From: an uncultured Spartobacteria bacterium
GTDB lineage: Bacteria > Verrucomicrobiota > Verrucomicrobiia > Chthoniobacterales > UBA6821
DNA: 35,593 bases
NCBI GenBank assembly: GCA_903868795.1
Contig: CAIPWR010000138.1
Span: forward strand, 1-35,593
Direction: 5' to 3'
A program made the position numbers and the translations under genes. The notes under the pieces are model-generated. The model searched no databases. It had not been told where the DNA came from and worked only from the letters and a program-made list of their open reading frames with translations. This document shows, in pieces, positions 7,629 through 14,549 of this stretch; within the stretch, counting starts at the first letter, position 1; the number at the start of each line of letters is the position of its first letter.

Positions 7629-8366
7629 ATGATTTCAACCCGTTCATGCCAACTTTCCGCAGCGACTGCGGCCGCCCTCCTAGGGTTGCCGATTGCAGCA
7701 GCTGTTGCGCAAGAGAACGGGGATTCGGGTGCCACGCTCCGCGAAAAGCTCATTCTTTCCGAGGCTTCCATCAAAGGGCTCACCGAGAGTCTGGCAATTG
7801 CCAATGGGGAGTCTGAACTCTTTAAGCGAAAGTCCGATGAACTCAATGAGCGTATCGAGGCTCTTGGGATTGCAACCGCCGACAAAGAGACGGAAAACCT
7901 TCGCTCCCGCCTCCTCGCCGCTGTTCGTGATCTTCGTCTTCTCCAGAAGCAGAATGATGCTTCGCGCGATCATCTGACCGCCCTGACCGAGTCTGTCATG
8001 GAGTTACTCAAGAAGTCCGAAGGTATTGAGCCCAAAGCCCGGCTCAAGGTTGAGGAGGAGTTACGTTCCTGCTCCGCATATATCAATCAGGAAAGGAGTC
8101 TCCCTGAGTCCTCACAGGCCGACCTTACGACGGGGACCATTGTTGAAGTGAAGCCGGATCTTTCTCTTGTTGTGGCAAATCTAGGTTCCCGTCAGGGAGT
8201 CAAGACCGGCATGCCTTTCCAAGTATGGCGTGGTGACCGCCAGGTTGCTTCCGTCCGTGTTGTGGATGTCCGTGACTCGATCAGCGGCGCCATTGTACAA
8301 AACACCATCACTCCCGCCGAGTCCGTAAGGTCTGGCGATACACTCCGCATCGATACCACCCGCTAA
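7629..8366 (+). CDS. Predicted exported coiled-coil protein inserted in the S10 operon, function unknown
   Basis: I do not recognise a named family. The ATG at 7629 gives 245 residues. A longer open frame reaching to 7365 would lie inside rpsS in another frame and was rejected. Residues 1-28 look like a signal peptide: a short polar start with one Arg, then AATAAALLGLPIAAAVA and a likely cleavage after AVA27 or nearby. Residues about 36-150 are rich in Glu, Lys, Leu and Arg with heptad-like spacing, suggesting a long coiled coil. Residues about 166-241 form a beta-rich domain with GTIVEVKPDLSLVVANLGS, RQGVKTGMPFQVWRG and SGDTLRI, resembling small beta-barrel domains that follow coiled coils in envelope proteins. 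It is 20 bases after rpsS and 11 before rplV, in the same direction, so it should be co-transcribed with ribosomal genes. It would act in the periplasm or envelope. Confidence 0.8.
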   Translation: MISTRSCQLSAATAAALLGLPIAAAVAQENGDSGATLREKLILSEASIKGLTESLAIANGESELFKRKSDELNERIEALGIATADKETENLRSRLLAAVRDLRLLQKQNDASRDHLTALTESVMELLKKSEGIEPKARLKVEEELRSCSAYINQERSLPESSQADLTTGTIVEVKPDLSLVVANLGSRQGVKTGMPFQVWRGDRQVASVRVVDVRDSISGAIVQNTITPAESVRSGDTLRIDTTR

Positions 8367-8377
8367 TTTTTTTACCC

Positions 8378-8848
8378 ATGCAAGTCATCGCCACCCACCG
8401 CTACGCGAAAATATCAGCCTTCAAGGCACGCGAGGTCACTCGTGAGATCCAGGGCCTTCCAGCAGTTGATGCGCTCCAGCAGCTCGCCTTCATTCCCAAA
8501 AAAGCAGCTCCTCTGATTGCCAAGACTCTTAAGAGCGCAATCGCGAATGCTGAGCACAACAACAATATCCGTCCCGAACTCCTTGTGATCAAGGAGGCTG
8601 TTATTGGGGAGGCCCCGACCATCAAGCGTGTGCGTCCCAAAGCCCGTGGTAGCGCTGGTCCTGTCCGCAAGCGCAACAGCCATATCCGGATCGTTCTCAC
8701 GGACGAGGTCGCTATTGTCCGCCGCTCGGACAAGCCAAAGACCAAATCTTCTGCCAAGCCAAAGGCCAAAGCCACGAAAGAAGTACCCGCTTCCGCTGCT
8801 CCTGCAGTTGATGAGGTTACCGAGACATCCGTCGAAACCAACGACTAA
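8378..8848 (+). CDS. rplV: 50S ribosomal protein L22 with a C-terminal extension
   Basis: L22 spans the 50S subunit and lines the exit tunnel. The first 115 or so residues form the usual fold, with RYAKISAFKAREVTREIQG, the AIANAEHNN motif and the tunnel-loop segment RVRPKARGSAGPVRKRNSHI. After about residue 117 there is a low-complexity tail of roughly 40 residues, rich in Lys, Ala, Pro and later Glu and Thr, making the protein 156 residues against about 110 in E. coli. It lies 11 bases after the inserted exported-protein gene. It has no Shine-Dalgarno motif. Confidence 0.97.
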   Translation: MQVIATHRYAKISAFKAREVTREIQGLPAVDALQQLAFIPKKAAPLIAKTLKSAIANAEHNNNIRPELLVIKEAVIGEAPTIKRVRPKARGSAGPVRKRNSHIRIVLTDEVAIVRRSDKPKTKSSAKPKAKATKEVPASAAPAVDEVTETSVETND

Positions 8849-8884
8849 GCAGAGAAGCCAATCACCTTATAACGAACACCTACT

Positions 8885-9580
8885 ATGGGACAAAAAGTCA
8901 ACCCCATCGGCTTCCGCCTTCCGATCACCCGCGACTGGACCTCACGCTGGTACGCCACGGAAAAAGAATTTGCCGATTTCCTCTACGCCGATCAGCAGAT
9001 TCGCAATTGGCTAAAGAAGAAGCTTAAGACTGCTGCGGTTTCCCGCATCGTCATTGAGCGTGCTTGGAACAGTGTCCGTGTCACCATTTTCACGGCTCGT
9101 CCTGGTATCGTGATCGGTCGCAAGGGGTCTGAGATCGAGACGATGACCAAGAAGGTTTCCGATCTCGCAGGCGGCAAACAGGCCAAGATCGACATCATCG
9201 AGATCAAGCAGCCTGAGATCGATGCGCAGCTTGTTGCTGAAAGCGTTGCCGGACAACTCGAGCGCCGTATCGGATTCCGTCGTGCCATGAAGAAATCGAT
9301 GCAGATCGCCATGGACATGGGTGCTGATGGTATCAAGATCCGTGCCAGTGGACGTCTCGGAGGTGCTGAAATCGCCCGAACGGAAGTTGTTCGCGCCGGA
9401 ACAATCCCTCTTCACACTCTCCGTACTACGATCGACTATGGTTTTGCTGAAGCCGATACCGTTGCTGGAAAGATCGGCGTGAAGTGCTGGATCTGTAAAA
9501 AGCCAGAGAAAATCGGCGAGCCACGCGGTGCCTCACCCACATCTGCACCTGCACCCGCTGCAGTGGAGGCAGTAGCCTAA
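8885..9580 (+). CDS. rpsC: 30S ribosomal protein S3
   Basis: S3 lies at the mRNA entry of the 30S subunit and has helicase-like activity. The 231-residue product starts [18 protein letters not shown] and contains the KH-domain motif [13 protein letters not shown] and the C-terminal domain with [34 protein letters not shown]. It ends with an Ala/Pro-rich tail. A CxxC pair in [10 protein letters not shown], near residue 200, is unusual at this place but of unknown meaning. It is 36 bases after rplV and 38 before rplP. Confidence 0.98.
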   Translation: MGQKVNPIGFRLPITRDWTSRWYATEKEFADFLYADQQIRNWLKKKLKTAAVSRIVIERAWNSVRVTIFTARPGIVIGRKGSEIETMTKKVSDLAGGKQAKIDIIEIKQPEIDAQLVAESVAGQLERRIGFRRAMKKSMQIAMDMGADGIKIRASGRLGGAEIARTEVVRAGTIPLHTLRTTIDYGFAEADTVAGKIGVKCWICKKPEKIGEPRGASPTSAPAPAAVEAVA

Positions 9581-9604
9581 ATCATATTTTCATTCTAATT
9601 TTTT

Positions 9605-9611
9605 AAAGGAG
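9605..9611 (+). promoter_or_regulatory. Consensus Shine-Dalgarno site of rplP
   Basis: AAAGGAG at 9605-9611 lies seven bases before the rplP ATG. It is the only full-strength Shine-Dalgarno sequence seen before any gene of the ribosomal cluster. It implies that the 16S 3' end still carries a usable anti-Shine-Dalgarno, even though almost all neighbouring genes lack the motif. Confidence 0.8.
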
Positions 9612-9618
9612 AGAAGCC

Positions 9619-10038
9619 ATGCCCTTACTGCCAAAAAGAGTCAAGTACCGCAAGACCCAGCGCGGAAGCCGCACCGGGATTGCTTCGCGCAATATCAATA
9701 TCGATTTCGGTGAATTCGGCCTCCAGACTTTGGAGCGCGCCTGGATCACCAACACACAGATCGAAGCGGCCCGTGTTGCACTGACCCGTAACATGAAGCG
9801 TAAGGGAAAACTTTGGATCCGTATTTTCCCAGACAAGTCAGTCACTGCCCGCCCACCCGAGACCCGAATGGGTAAGGGAAAAGGACAGCCTGAATACTGG
9901 GTTGCGACGGTTCGTCCCGGGAATATCTTATTTGAGCTTGACGGCGTTTCCGAGACCGTGGCTCGCGAGTCCTTGCGCCTTGCAGCCAATAAGCTGCCGA
10001 TCCGCACCAAGTTCATCACCCGTCACCACGCCTCCTAA
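9619..10038 (+). CDS. rplP: 50S ribosomal protein L16
   Basis: L16 organises the A-site tRNA elbow region and completes 50S maturation. The 139-residue sequence starts [20 protein letters not shown] and contains the conserved [22 protein letters not shown] segment and [10 protein letters not shown]. Length and motifs are family-typical. Alone among the ribosomal genes here it has a consensus Shine-Dalgarno site seven bases upstream. It is 30 bases before rpmC. Confidence 0.98.
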   Translation: MPLLPKRVKYRKTQRGSRTGIASRNINIDFGEFGLQTLERAWITNTQIEAARVALTRNMKRKGKLWIRIFPDKSVTARPPETRMGKGKGQPEYWVATVRPGNILFELDGVSETVARESLRLAANKLPIRTKFITRHHAS

Positions 10039-10068
10039 TTTTTAGGCACACGACCACAGGAACCGAAT

Positions 10069-10272
10069 ATGACTCTTGACGAAATCCGCGAATTAACGCC
10101 TACTGAACTTGCTTCCCGTAAGAAGGAATTGCGCCAGGAGATCTTCCACCTGCGCCTTCAGCAGCAGGCCGGACAGCTTGAAAAGCCCCATCTCCTGACC
10201 ACGATGCGCCGTGAGATCGCACGCCTTGAAACCGTACTCACTGCTAAAACCAAAGCAACCAAGGCGCTCTAA
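10069..10272 (+). CDS. rpmC: 50S ribosomal protein L29
   Basis: L29 lies near the tunnel exit next to L23. The 67-residue product is a helical hairpin with the conserved LRQEIFHLRLQQQAGQLEKPH segment broken by the usual turn and followed by MRREIARLETVL. Its position between rplP and rpsQ is canonical. The weak AGGA of its leader could be a partial Shine-Dalgarno site, but the spacing is long (about 9-12 bases). Confidence 0.96.
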   Translation: MTLDEIRELTPTELASRKKELRQEIFHLRLQQQAGQLEKPHLLTTMRREIARLETVLTAKTKATKAL

Positions 10273-10293
10273 GCACAATAGGCCACCGCACCG

Positions 10294-10587
10294 ATGAACG
10301 AAACAGCCACCACCACTACTTCCACTGCCTCCTCAGACGAGTCCCGATCACTTCGTAAGACTCGTGTCGGTGAGGTGATCTCCGACAAGATGGACAAGAC
10401 CATTGTGGTCAAGACGGTAACCCGAGTTCCACATCCTCTTTTTGGCAAGATCATTAAGCAGGTGAAGAAATTTCACGTCCACGACGAAAAGAACGAAGCT
10501 AAGATTGGCGATCGTGTCTCCATCATGGAGACCCGTCCTCTCAGTCGCCTGAAGCGCTGGCGCTTGGTCGAGGTGATCCGTCACTAA
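10294..10587 (+). CDS. rpsQ: 30S ribosomal protein S17
   Basis: S17 is an early-binding 30S protein. The 97 residues carry the family core [30 protein letters not shown], and [16 protein letters not shown]. An N-terminal extension of about 17 residues, rich in Thr and Ser, precedes the core. The ATG at 10294 is the only start that includes the core's first residues without skipping it. It lies 21 bases after rpmC and has no Shine-Dalgarno motif. Confidence 0.96.
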   Translation: MNETATTTTSTASSDESRSLRKTRVGEVISDKMDKTIVVKTVTRVPHPLFGKIIKQVKKFHVHDEKNEAKIGDRVSIMETRPLSRLKRWRLVEVIRH

Positions 10588-10597
10588 GTCATCGACG

Positions 10598-10642
10598 AGA
10601 ACCAAACTCTTCTAGAACCAAACCCTTTTAGGAACCAGTACC
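10598..10642 (+). repeat. 16-base tandem repeat in the rplN leader
   Basis: Two adjacent 16-base units, AGAACCAAACTCTTCT (10598-10613) and AGAACCAAACCCTTTT (10614-10629), differ at two positions, and a third, partial copy AGGAACCAGTACC (10630-10642) runs directly to the rplN ATG. The repeat is in the 5' leader of rplN, and it may have arisen by tandem duplication of a translation-initiation region. Confidence 0.7.
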
Positions 10643-11008
10643 ATGATTCAGATTCGCTCACGTCTCGATGTCGCCGACAACACCGGCGCCCGCATGGCCA
10701 CCATGATTGGCGTCATTGGAAAGCGCACGCTTTCAGCCCGCATCGGTGATGTCATTACCGCAAATGTCAAGGAAGCCGCCACAGGTGGCGCCGTGAAAAA
10801 GGGTGATGTGGTTCGGGCCGTTGTCGTCCGTACCCGCCAGCCAGTTCGCCGTGAGGATGGTTCCTATCTTCGCTTTGATAGCAATGCAATCGTCATCATT
10901 GACAAGGACCAGAATCCCCGCGGCACACGTATTTTCGGTCCTGTCGCTCGCGAACTTCGTGAAAAGAATTTCATGAAGATTGTTTCCCTTGCCCCCGAGG
11001 TTCTCTAA
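10643..11008 (+). CDS. rplN: 50S ribosomal protein L14
   Basis: L14 sits at the subunit interface and binds the assembly silencing factor RsfS. The 121-residue protein has the family-typical [17 protein letters not shown] start, the [19 protein letters not shown] segment and [28 protein letters not shown] at the end. Length is normal. The leader holds a 16-base tandem repeat and no full Shine-Dalgarno motif. It is 11 bases before rplX. Confidence 0.98.
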   Translation: MIQIRSRLDVADNTGARMATMIGVIGKRTLSARIGDVITANVKEAATGGAVKKGDVVRAVVVRTRQPVRREDGSYLRFDSNAIVIIDKDQNPRGTRIFGPVARELREKNFMKIVSLAPEVL

Positions 11009-11019
11009 TTTTAAAGATA

Positions 11020-11361
11020 ATGCCAGCACTACAGCTCAATAAAACCCATGTCCATGCCGGTGATCTTGTGAAGGTTATCTCGGGGAACCATCGTGGTTCC
11101 GAGGGTAAGATTCTCCAAGTCAACCGTGCCAAACATCAGGTCGTCATCGAAGGTGTCCGCATGATTAAAAAGCATGTGAAGCGCTCCCAGGAGCAGCCTA
11201 ACGGTGCGATCATCGAGCGCGAAGGACCGATTCATATCTCTAACGTCAAGCTTCTCGAAAAGGCAACCCGTGATGGTGCTGCCAAGTCGAAAAACGAGAA
11301 GAGTGAGAAGGCTCCCAAAGCTAAGAAAGCCACCAAGGCCAAGGCTCCTAAGGCTGAATAA
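11020..11361 (+). CDS. rplX: 50S ribosomal protein L24 with a Lys/Ala-rich tail
   Basis: L24 initiates 50S assembly and lies near the tunnel exit. The KOW motif is visible as HAGDLVKVISGNHRGSEGKIL (residues about 12-32), followed by the IEGVRMIKKHVKRSQEQPNG and EGPIHISNVKL segments. The last 30 or so residues are a low-complexity tail of Lys, Ala, Pro and Glu, giving 113 residues. It is 11 bases after rplN and 35 bases before rplE. Confidence 0.97.
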   Translation: MPALQLNKTHVHAGDLVKVISGNHRGSEGKILQVNRAKHQVVIEGVRMIKKHVKRSQEQPNGAIIEREGPIHISNVKLLEKATRDGAAKSKNEKSEKAPKAKKATKAKAPKAE

Positions 11362-11396
11362 CTGAACAAGGCCCCATAATAAAAGGATACAGAGAC

Positions 11397-12017
11397 ATGT
11401 CACTGCCCATTGCCGAACTTCAGAACGAATACACAACGCGCGTCATCCCGGCTCTCAAGGAGAAGCGTGGATACAAGAACGTTCATCAAGTTCCCCGCCT
11501 CACCAAGGTCGTCATCAACACCTCCATCGCTTCGGCTCCCGATGTGAAGGCAGCGCTTGAGATCGCCAAAGATGAGCTAGAACTCATCACCGGCCAGAAG
11601 CCCGTCGAGACAATTTCCAAAAAAGCTATTTCCAATTTTAAGCTTCGTGCCGGTCAGGCCATCGGAGCCAAGGTCACTCTCCGTGGCCGTATCATGTACG
11701 AGTTTCTTGAGCGTCTCATCAAGACGGCTCTTCCCCGTATCCGTGACTTTCGTGGTGTTTCCACGCGTGCTTTTGACGGAAATGGTAACTACACTCTTGG
11801 TGTGACGGATCAGTCCATCTTCCCCGAGGTTGAACTCGACAAGATCAAGCGCAACATCGGATTCGATATCACCATCGTCACTTCCGCCACGAGCAATGAC
11901 GAGGCACGCGCCCTCCTCACCGAGCTCGGAATGCCTTTTGCCGGCCGTAATGCCAAGAAGGTTGAAAAAGCCGATACTGCTTCCGCAGATCAGGCTCCTG
12001 AATCCGCTTCCGCCTAA
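11397..12017 (+). CDS. rplE: 50S ribosomal protein L5 with an acidic/Ala-rich tail
   Basis: L5 binds 5S rRNA and contacts S13 across the subunit interface. The 206 residues include VPRLTKVVINTSI, ITGQKPVETISKKAISNFKLR, GAKVTLRGRIMYEFLERL and ALPRIRDFRGVSTRAFDGNGNYTLGV. After the last family element (GMPF) there is a low-complexity tail of about 25 residues. E. coli L5 is 179 residues. A partial Shine-Dalgarno AAAGGA (11382-11387) lies nine bases before the ATG. The usual next gene, rpsN, is missing and rpsH starts six bases after the stop. Confidence 0.97.
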   Translation: MSLPIAELQNEYTTRVIPALKEKRGYKNVHQVPRLTKVVINTSIASAPDVKAALEIAKDELELITGQKPVETISKKAISNFKLRAGQAIGAKVTLRGRIMYEFLERLIKTALPRIRDFRGVSTRAFDGNGNYTLGVTDQSIFPEVELDKIKRNIGFDITIVTSATSNDEARALLTELGMPFAGRNAKKVEKADTASADQAPESASA

Positions 12018-12023
12018 TTATCA

Positions 12024-12422
12024 ATGAGTGCACTGACCGATCCCATCGCCGATCTGCTCACCCGAGTCCGCAACGCTGTTAGCGTGCAGAAGGATGAGTT
12101 CTTCGTTCCCTATTCCAAGATCAAGAGCGACATCGTCGCCATCCTCAAGCACGAGGGTTATATCGAGGAGTACGAACTCGACAACAAGGAGGCCCATCCC
12201 CGCATCAAGATTCGTCCCCGCTATGTGGGCAAGACTCCAGCGATTGCAGGCCTTCGTCGCATTAGTCGCCCAGGTCTCCGTCGTTACGTCGGAAGTGAGG
12301 AGATCCCTCGCGTGCTCGGTGGGCTCGGCATCTCCATCATCTCCACATCACGTGGCGTCCTCTCGGGTCATGAGGCCCGCAAGCAGAAAGTCGGCGGAGA
12401 ACTTCTCGCCTACATCTGGTAA
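12024..12422 (+). CDS. rpsH: 30S ribosomal protein S8
   Basis: S8 organises the central domain of 16S rRNA and, in E. coli, represses the spc operon. The 132-residue sequence starts MSALTDPIADLLTRVRNA and ends in the conserved GVLSGHEARKQKVGGELLAYIW, with ISTSRGV near the end. Length is typical. It follows rplE directly because rpsN is not in its usual place. The six-base gap leaves no room for a Shine-Dalgarno site outside the rplE coding end. Confidence 0.98.
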   Translation: MSALTDPIADLLTRVRNAVSVQKDEFFVPYSKIKSDIVAILKHEGYIEEYELDNKEAHPRIKIRPRYVGKTPAIAGLRRISRPGLRRYVGSEEIPRVLGGLGISIISTSRGVLSGHEARKQKVGGELLAYIW

Positions 12423-12445
12423 CCCGGTAAACTATTTTTCTTGCT

Positions 12446-12985
12446 ATGTCCCGTATTGGTAAAACACCCATCACTCTCCCTGACAAAGTCAAGGTTTCCG
12501 TTGCAGACGGAAACCAAATCAGCGTCGAGGGCCCTAAAGGCAAGCTCACTTGGGAGCTTCCTAAGGGAATCACCATTTCAACAGAGGGAGCAGTTCTCAC
12601 TGTCGCCCGCGCCAATGAGCAGCGTGAGGTCCGCGCCCTCCATGGTCTTTCCCGCGCGCTCATCAACAACATGGTGAACGGAGTCAGCAATGGCTTCCGT
12701 CGCGATCTCGAGATTCAGGGCGTTGGATTCCGCGCCGCAGTCAAGGGCGACAAGCTTGATCTCTCGATCGGTTACTCCCACCCTGTCCTCTTCCCTATTC
12801 CCAAGGAGATCAAAATTGCTGTCACCGACAACACCAAGATCTCCATCGAGGGAATCGACAAGCATCTCGTCGGTCAGGTGGCCGCCGATATCCGTGCTTA
12901 TTACCCACCAGAGCCCTACAAGGGCAAGGGTATCCGCTACTCCGACGAGGTTGTTCGCCGCAAGGAAGGCAAGACTGTCCAGTAA
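12446..12985 (+). CDS. rplF: 50S ribosomal protein L6
   Basis: L6 lies near the factor-binding site of the 50S subunit. The 179-residue product starts MSRIGKTPITLPDKVKVSV and has the two-domain pattern of the family with ALHGLSRALINNMVNGVSNGF and the C-terminal PEPYKGKGIRYSDEVVRRKEGKT. Length is normal. It sits 23 bases after rpsH, preceded by a T-rich stretch without a Shine-Dalgarno motif, and 18 bases before rplR. Confidence 0.98.
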   Translation: MSRIGKTPITLPDKVKVSVADGNQISVEGPKGKLTWELPKGITISTEGAVLTVARANEQREVRALHGLSRALINNMVNGVSNGFRRDLEIQGVGFRAAVKGDKLDLSIGYSHPVLFPIPKEIKIAVTDNTKISIEGIDKHLVGQVAADIRAYYPPEPYKGKGIRYSDEVVRRKEGKTVQ

Positions 12986-13003
12986 CCCAAGGATCATTAT
13001 CCC

Positions 13004-13360
13004 ATGTCCGCAACAAATTCCCGCAAACTGCGTCACGTACGCCTCCGCAAGAAGGTCTCCGGCACCGCCGAGAGGCCCCGTCTGGCGGTACACTTCTCCG
13101 GTCAGCACATCACCGCCCAGGTCATCGACGATCTTGCCGGCAATACGTTGGCCAGTGTTAACACCACGGAGGAATCCTTCACTAAGGATGCTACTTCCCG
13201 CGCCAACGTGGCCACCGCCATCAAGGTTGGAAAACTCATCGCTGAACGCGGTCTAGCCAAGAAGATCGACAAGGTCGTCTTCGATCGTGGTGGTTTTATG
13301 TATCATGGCAAGGTGAAAGCCCTCGCCGAGGCAGCCCGTGAGGGAGGACTTCAGTTCTAA
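13004..13360 (+). CDS. rplR: 50S ribosomal protein L18
   Basis: L18 binds 5S rRNA. The 118-residue protein has the basic start with [23 protein letters not shown] and the conserved C-terminal [28 protein letters not shown]. Its length is typical. It follows rplF by 18 bases and ends seven bases before rpsE. No Shine-Dalgarno motif is present. Confidence 0.98.
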   Translation: MSATNSRKLRHVRLRKKVSGTAERPRLAVHFSGQHITAQVIDDLAGNTLASVNTTEESFTKDATSRANVATAIKVGKLIAERGLAKKIDKVVFDRGGFMYHGKVKALAEAAREGGLQF

Positions 13361-13367
13361 TATTTCT

Positions 13368-13922
13368 ATGGATGACAAACGCCCCAAACGCGGACCACGC
13401 CGTGACAAGCCCGTCGACGACACACCCAAGGACACAATCGAGAAGGTTGTCTTCATCAATCGTTGCGCCAAGGTAGTTAAAGGTGGTCGCCGCTTCAGCT
13501 TTAGTGCCCTCATCGTCACAGGTGACATGAAGGGACGTGTCGGTATCGGATTTGGCAAAGCCAATGAGGTCAGCGAAGCAATCCGCAAAGGATCCGATGC
13601 AGCCCGTAAGGCTATGGTTCCTGTGGCAATTTCGGGAATGACAATTCCTCACGAGACCTTCGGTGAGTTCGGAGGTGGACGCGTCCTCCTCCGTCCTGCA
13701 TCCCCGGGTACCGGTGTTATCGCCGGTGGTGGAGTTCGCGCCGTCCTTGAGGCGGTCGGTGTCCGTGACGTTCTTGCCAAGTCCCTTGGATCCAGCAACC
13801 ACTCCAATGTGGTCAAGGCCACCCTTGCAGCTCTGACCAGTCTGCGTCCGCGCAATGAAATCATGAAGCTGCGTGGAAAGAAAATCCGCACTCAGGAACC
13901 CGAAGTTGCAGCAGCAGCCTAA
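13368..13922 (+). CDS. rpsE: 30S ribosomal protein S5
   Basis: S5 lies at the mRNA entry of the 30S subunit and affects decoding accuracy. The ATG at 13368 gives 184 residues starting [13 protein letters not shown]. An upstream in-frame ATG at 13338 lies inside rplR and was rejected. Family motifs are [63 protein letters not shown] and [14 protein letters not shown] short Glu/Ala-rich tail ends the protein. rpmD (L30), which usually follows, is not present. Confidence 0.97.
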   Translation: MDDKRPKRGPRRDKPVDDTPKDTIEKVVFINRCAKVVKGGRRFSFSALIVTGDMKGRVGIGFGKANEVSEAIRKGSDAARKAMVPVAISGMTIPHETFGEFGGGRVLLRPASPGTGVIAGGGVRAVLEAVGVRDVLAKSLGSSNHSNVVKATLAALTSLRPRNEIMKLRGKKIRTQEPEVAAAA

Positions 13923-13950
13923 GCCCTAAGCCAATCCAACGATTACTAGT

Positions 13951-14475
13951 ATGACAACCATGCGACTTCACAATCTCGTTCCTCGCCCTGGTGCCAAGCA
14001 TCGCAAGAAGCGCCTTGGTATCGGCGAAAGCAGCGGCCACGGTAAGACTTCTGGTCGAGGCCACAAGGGTCAAAAAGCACGTTCCGGCGGCAGCGTCCGT
14101 CTTGGATTCGAGGGCGGTCAGATGCCCCTGATCCGTCGCCTTCCCAAGCGTGGTTTCAATAATTTTGATTTTAAGCCCGTTTATGCTGTGGTGAACCTCG
14201 ACACACTCGAGGAGCGCTTTGAATCCGGTGCCAAGATTGACGAGGCAGCACTTCGTTCCCTTCGACTTGTTCATGGTCGCAATGACGGAATTAAGCTTCT
14301 TGCTCGCGGTACCATCACTAAGAAGTTCACTGTCGAGGTGGACAAGTCGAGTGCAGCGGCCAAGGAAAAACTTGAAGCTGCAGGAGGCTCCCTTGTTCTT
14401 CGTGAGCGTCAGACCAAGATCGCCACGAGGGCGACTTTGAAGGCTGCTCCGAGAAAAGCGGTCAAGGCTTCCTGA
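13951..14475 (+). CDS. rplO: 50S ribosomal protein L15
   Basis: L15 is a late 50S assembly protein with an extended N-terminal arm. The 174 residues include MRLHNLVPRPGAKHRKKRLG, GHGKTSGRGHKGQKARSGG and LGFEGGQMPLIRRLPKRGFNN. The start could be the ATG at 13951 or the next in-frame ATG at 13960, which would match most family members better. The C-terminus is a basic, Ala-rich tail. It is 28 bases after rpsE, with no rpmD between, and 74 bases before secY. Confidence 0.96.
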   Translation: MTTMRLHNLVPRPGAKHRKKRLGIGESSGHGKTSGRGHKGQKARSGGSVRLGFEGGQMPLIRRLPKRGFNNFDFKPVYAVVNLDTLEERFESGAKIDEAALRSLRLVHGRNDGIKLLARGTITKKFTVEVDKSSAAAKEKLEAAGGSLVLRERQTKIATRATLKAAPRKAVKAS

Positions 14476-14494
14476 ACAAAACTCATAATCCATA

Positions 14495-14510
14495 GAACGC
14501 ACTTGCGTTC
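14495..14510 (+). promoter_or_regulatory. Small hairpin between rplO and secY
   Basis: GAACGC (14495-14500) pairs perfectly with GCGTTC (14505-14510) around the four-base loop ACTT. It lies in the longest gap of the spc segment before secY. No T tract follows, so it is more likely an mRNA structure or processing point than a terminator. Confidence 0.35.
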
Positions 14511-14549
14511 GATTGGATTAAAAAAGGCCGTTTACCACTGAGTGCCAGT

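Noticed and set aside
13338-13367. Longer start for rpsE
   Set aside because: The upstream ATG lies in the last codons of rplR in another frame; 13368 gives a normal S5 N-terminus.
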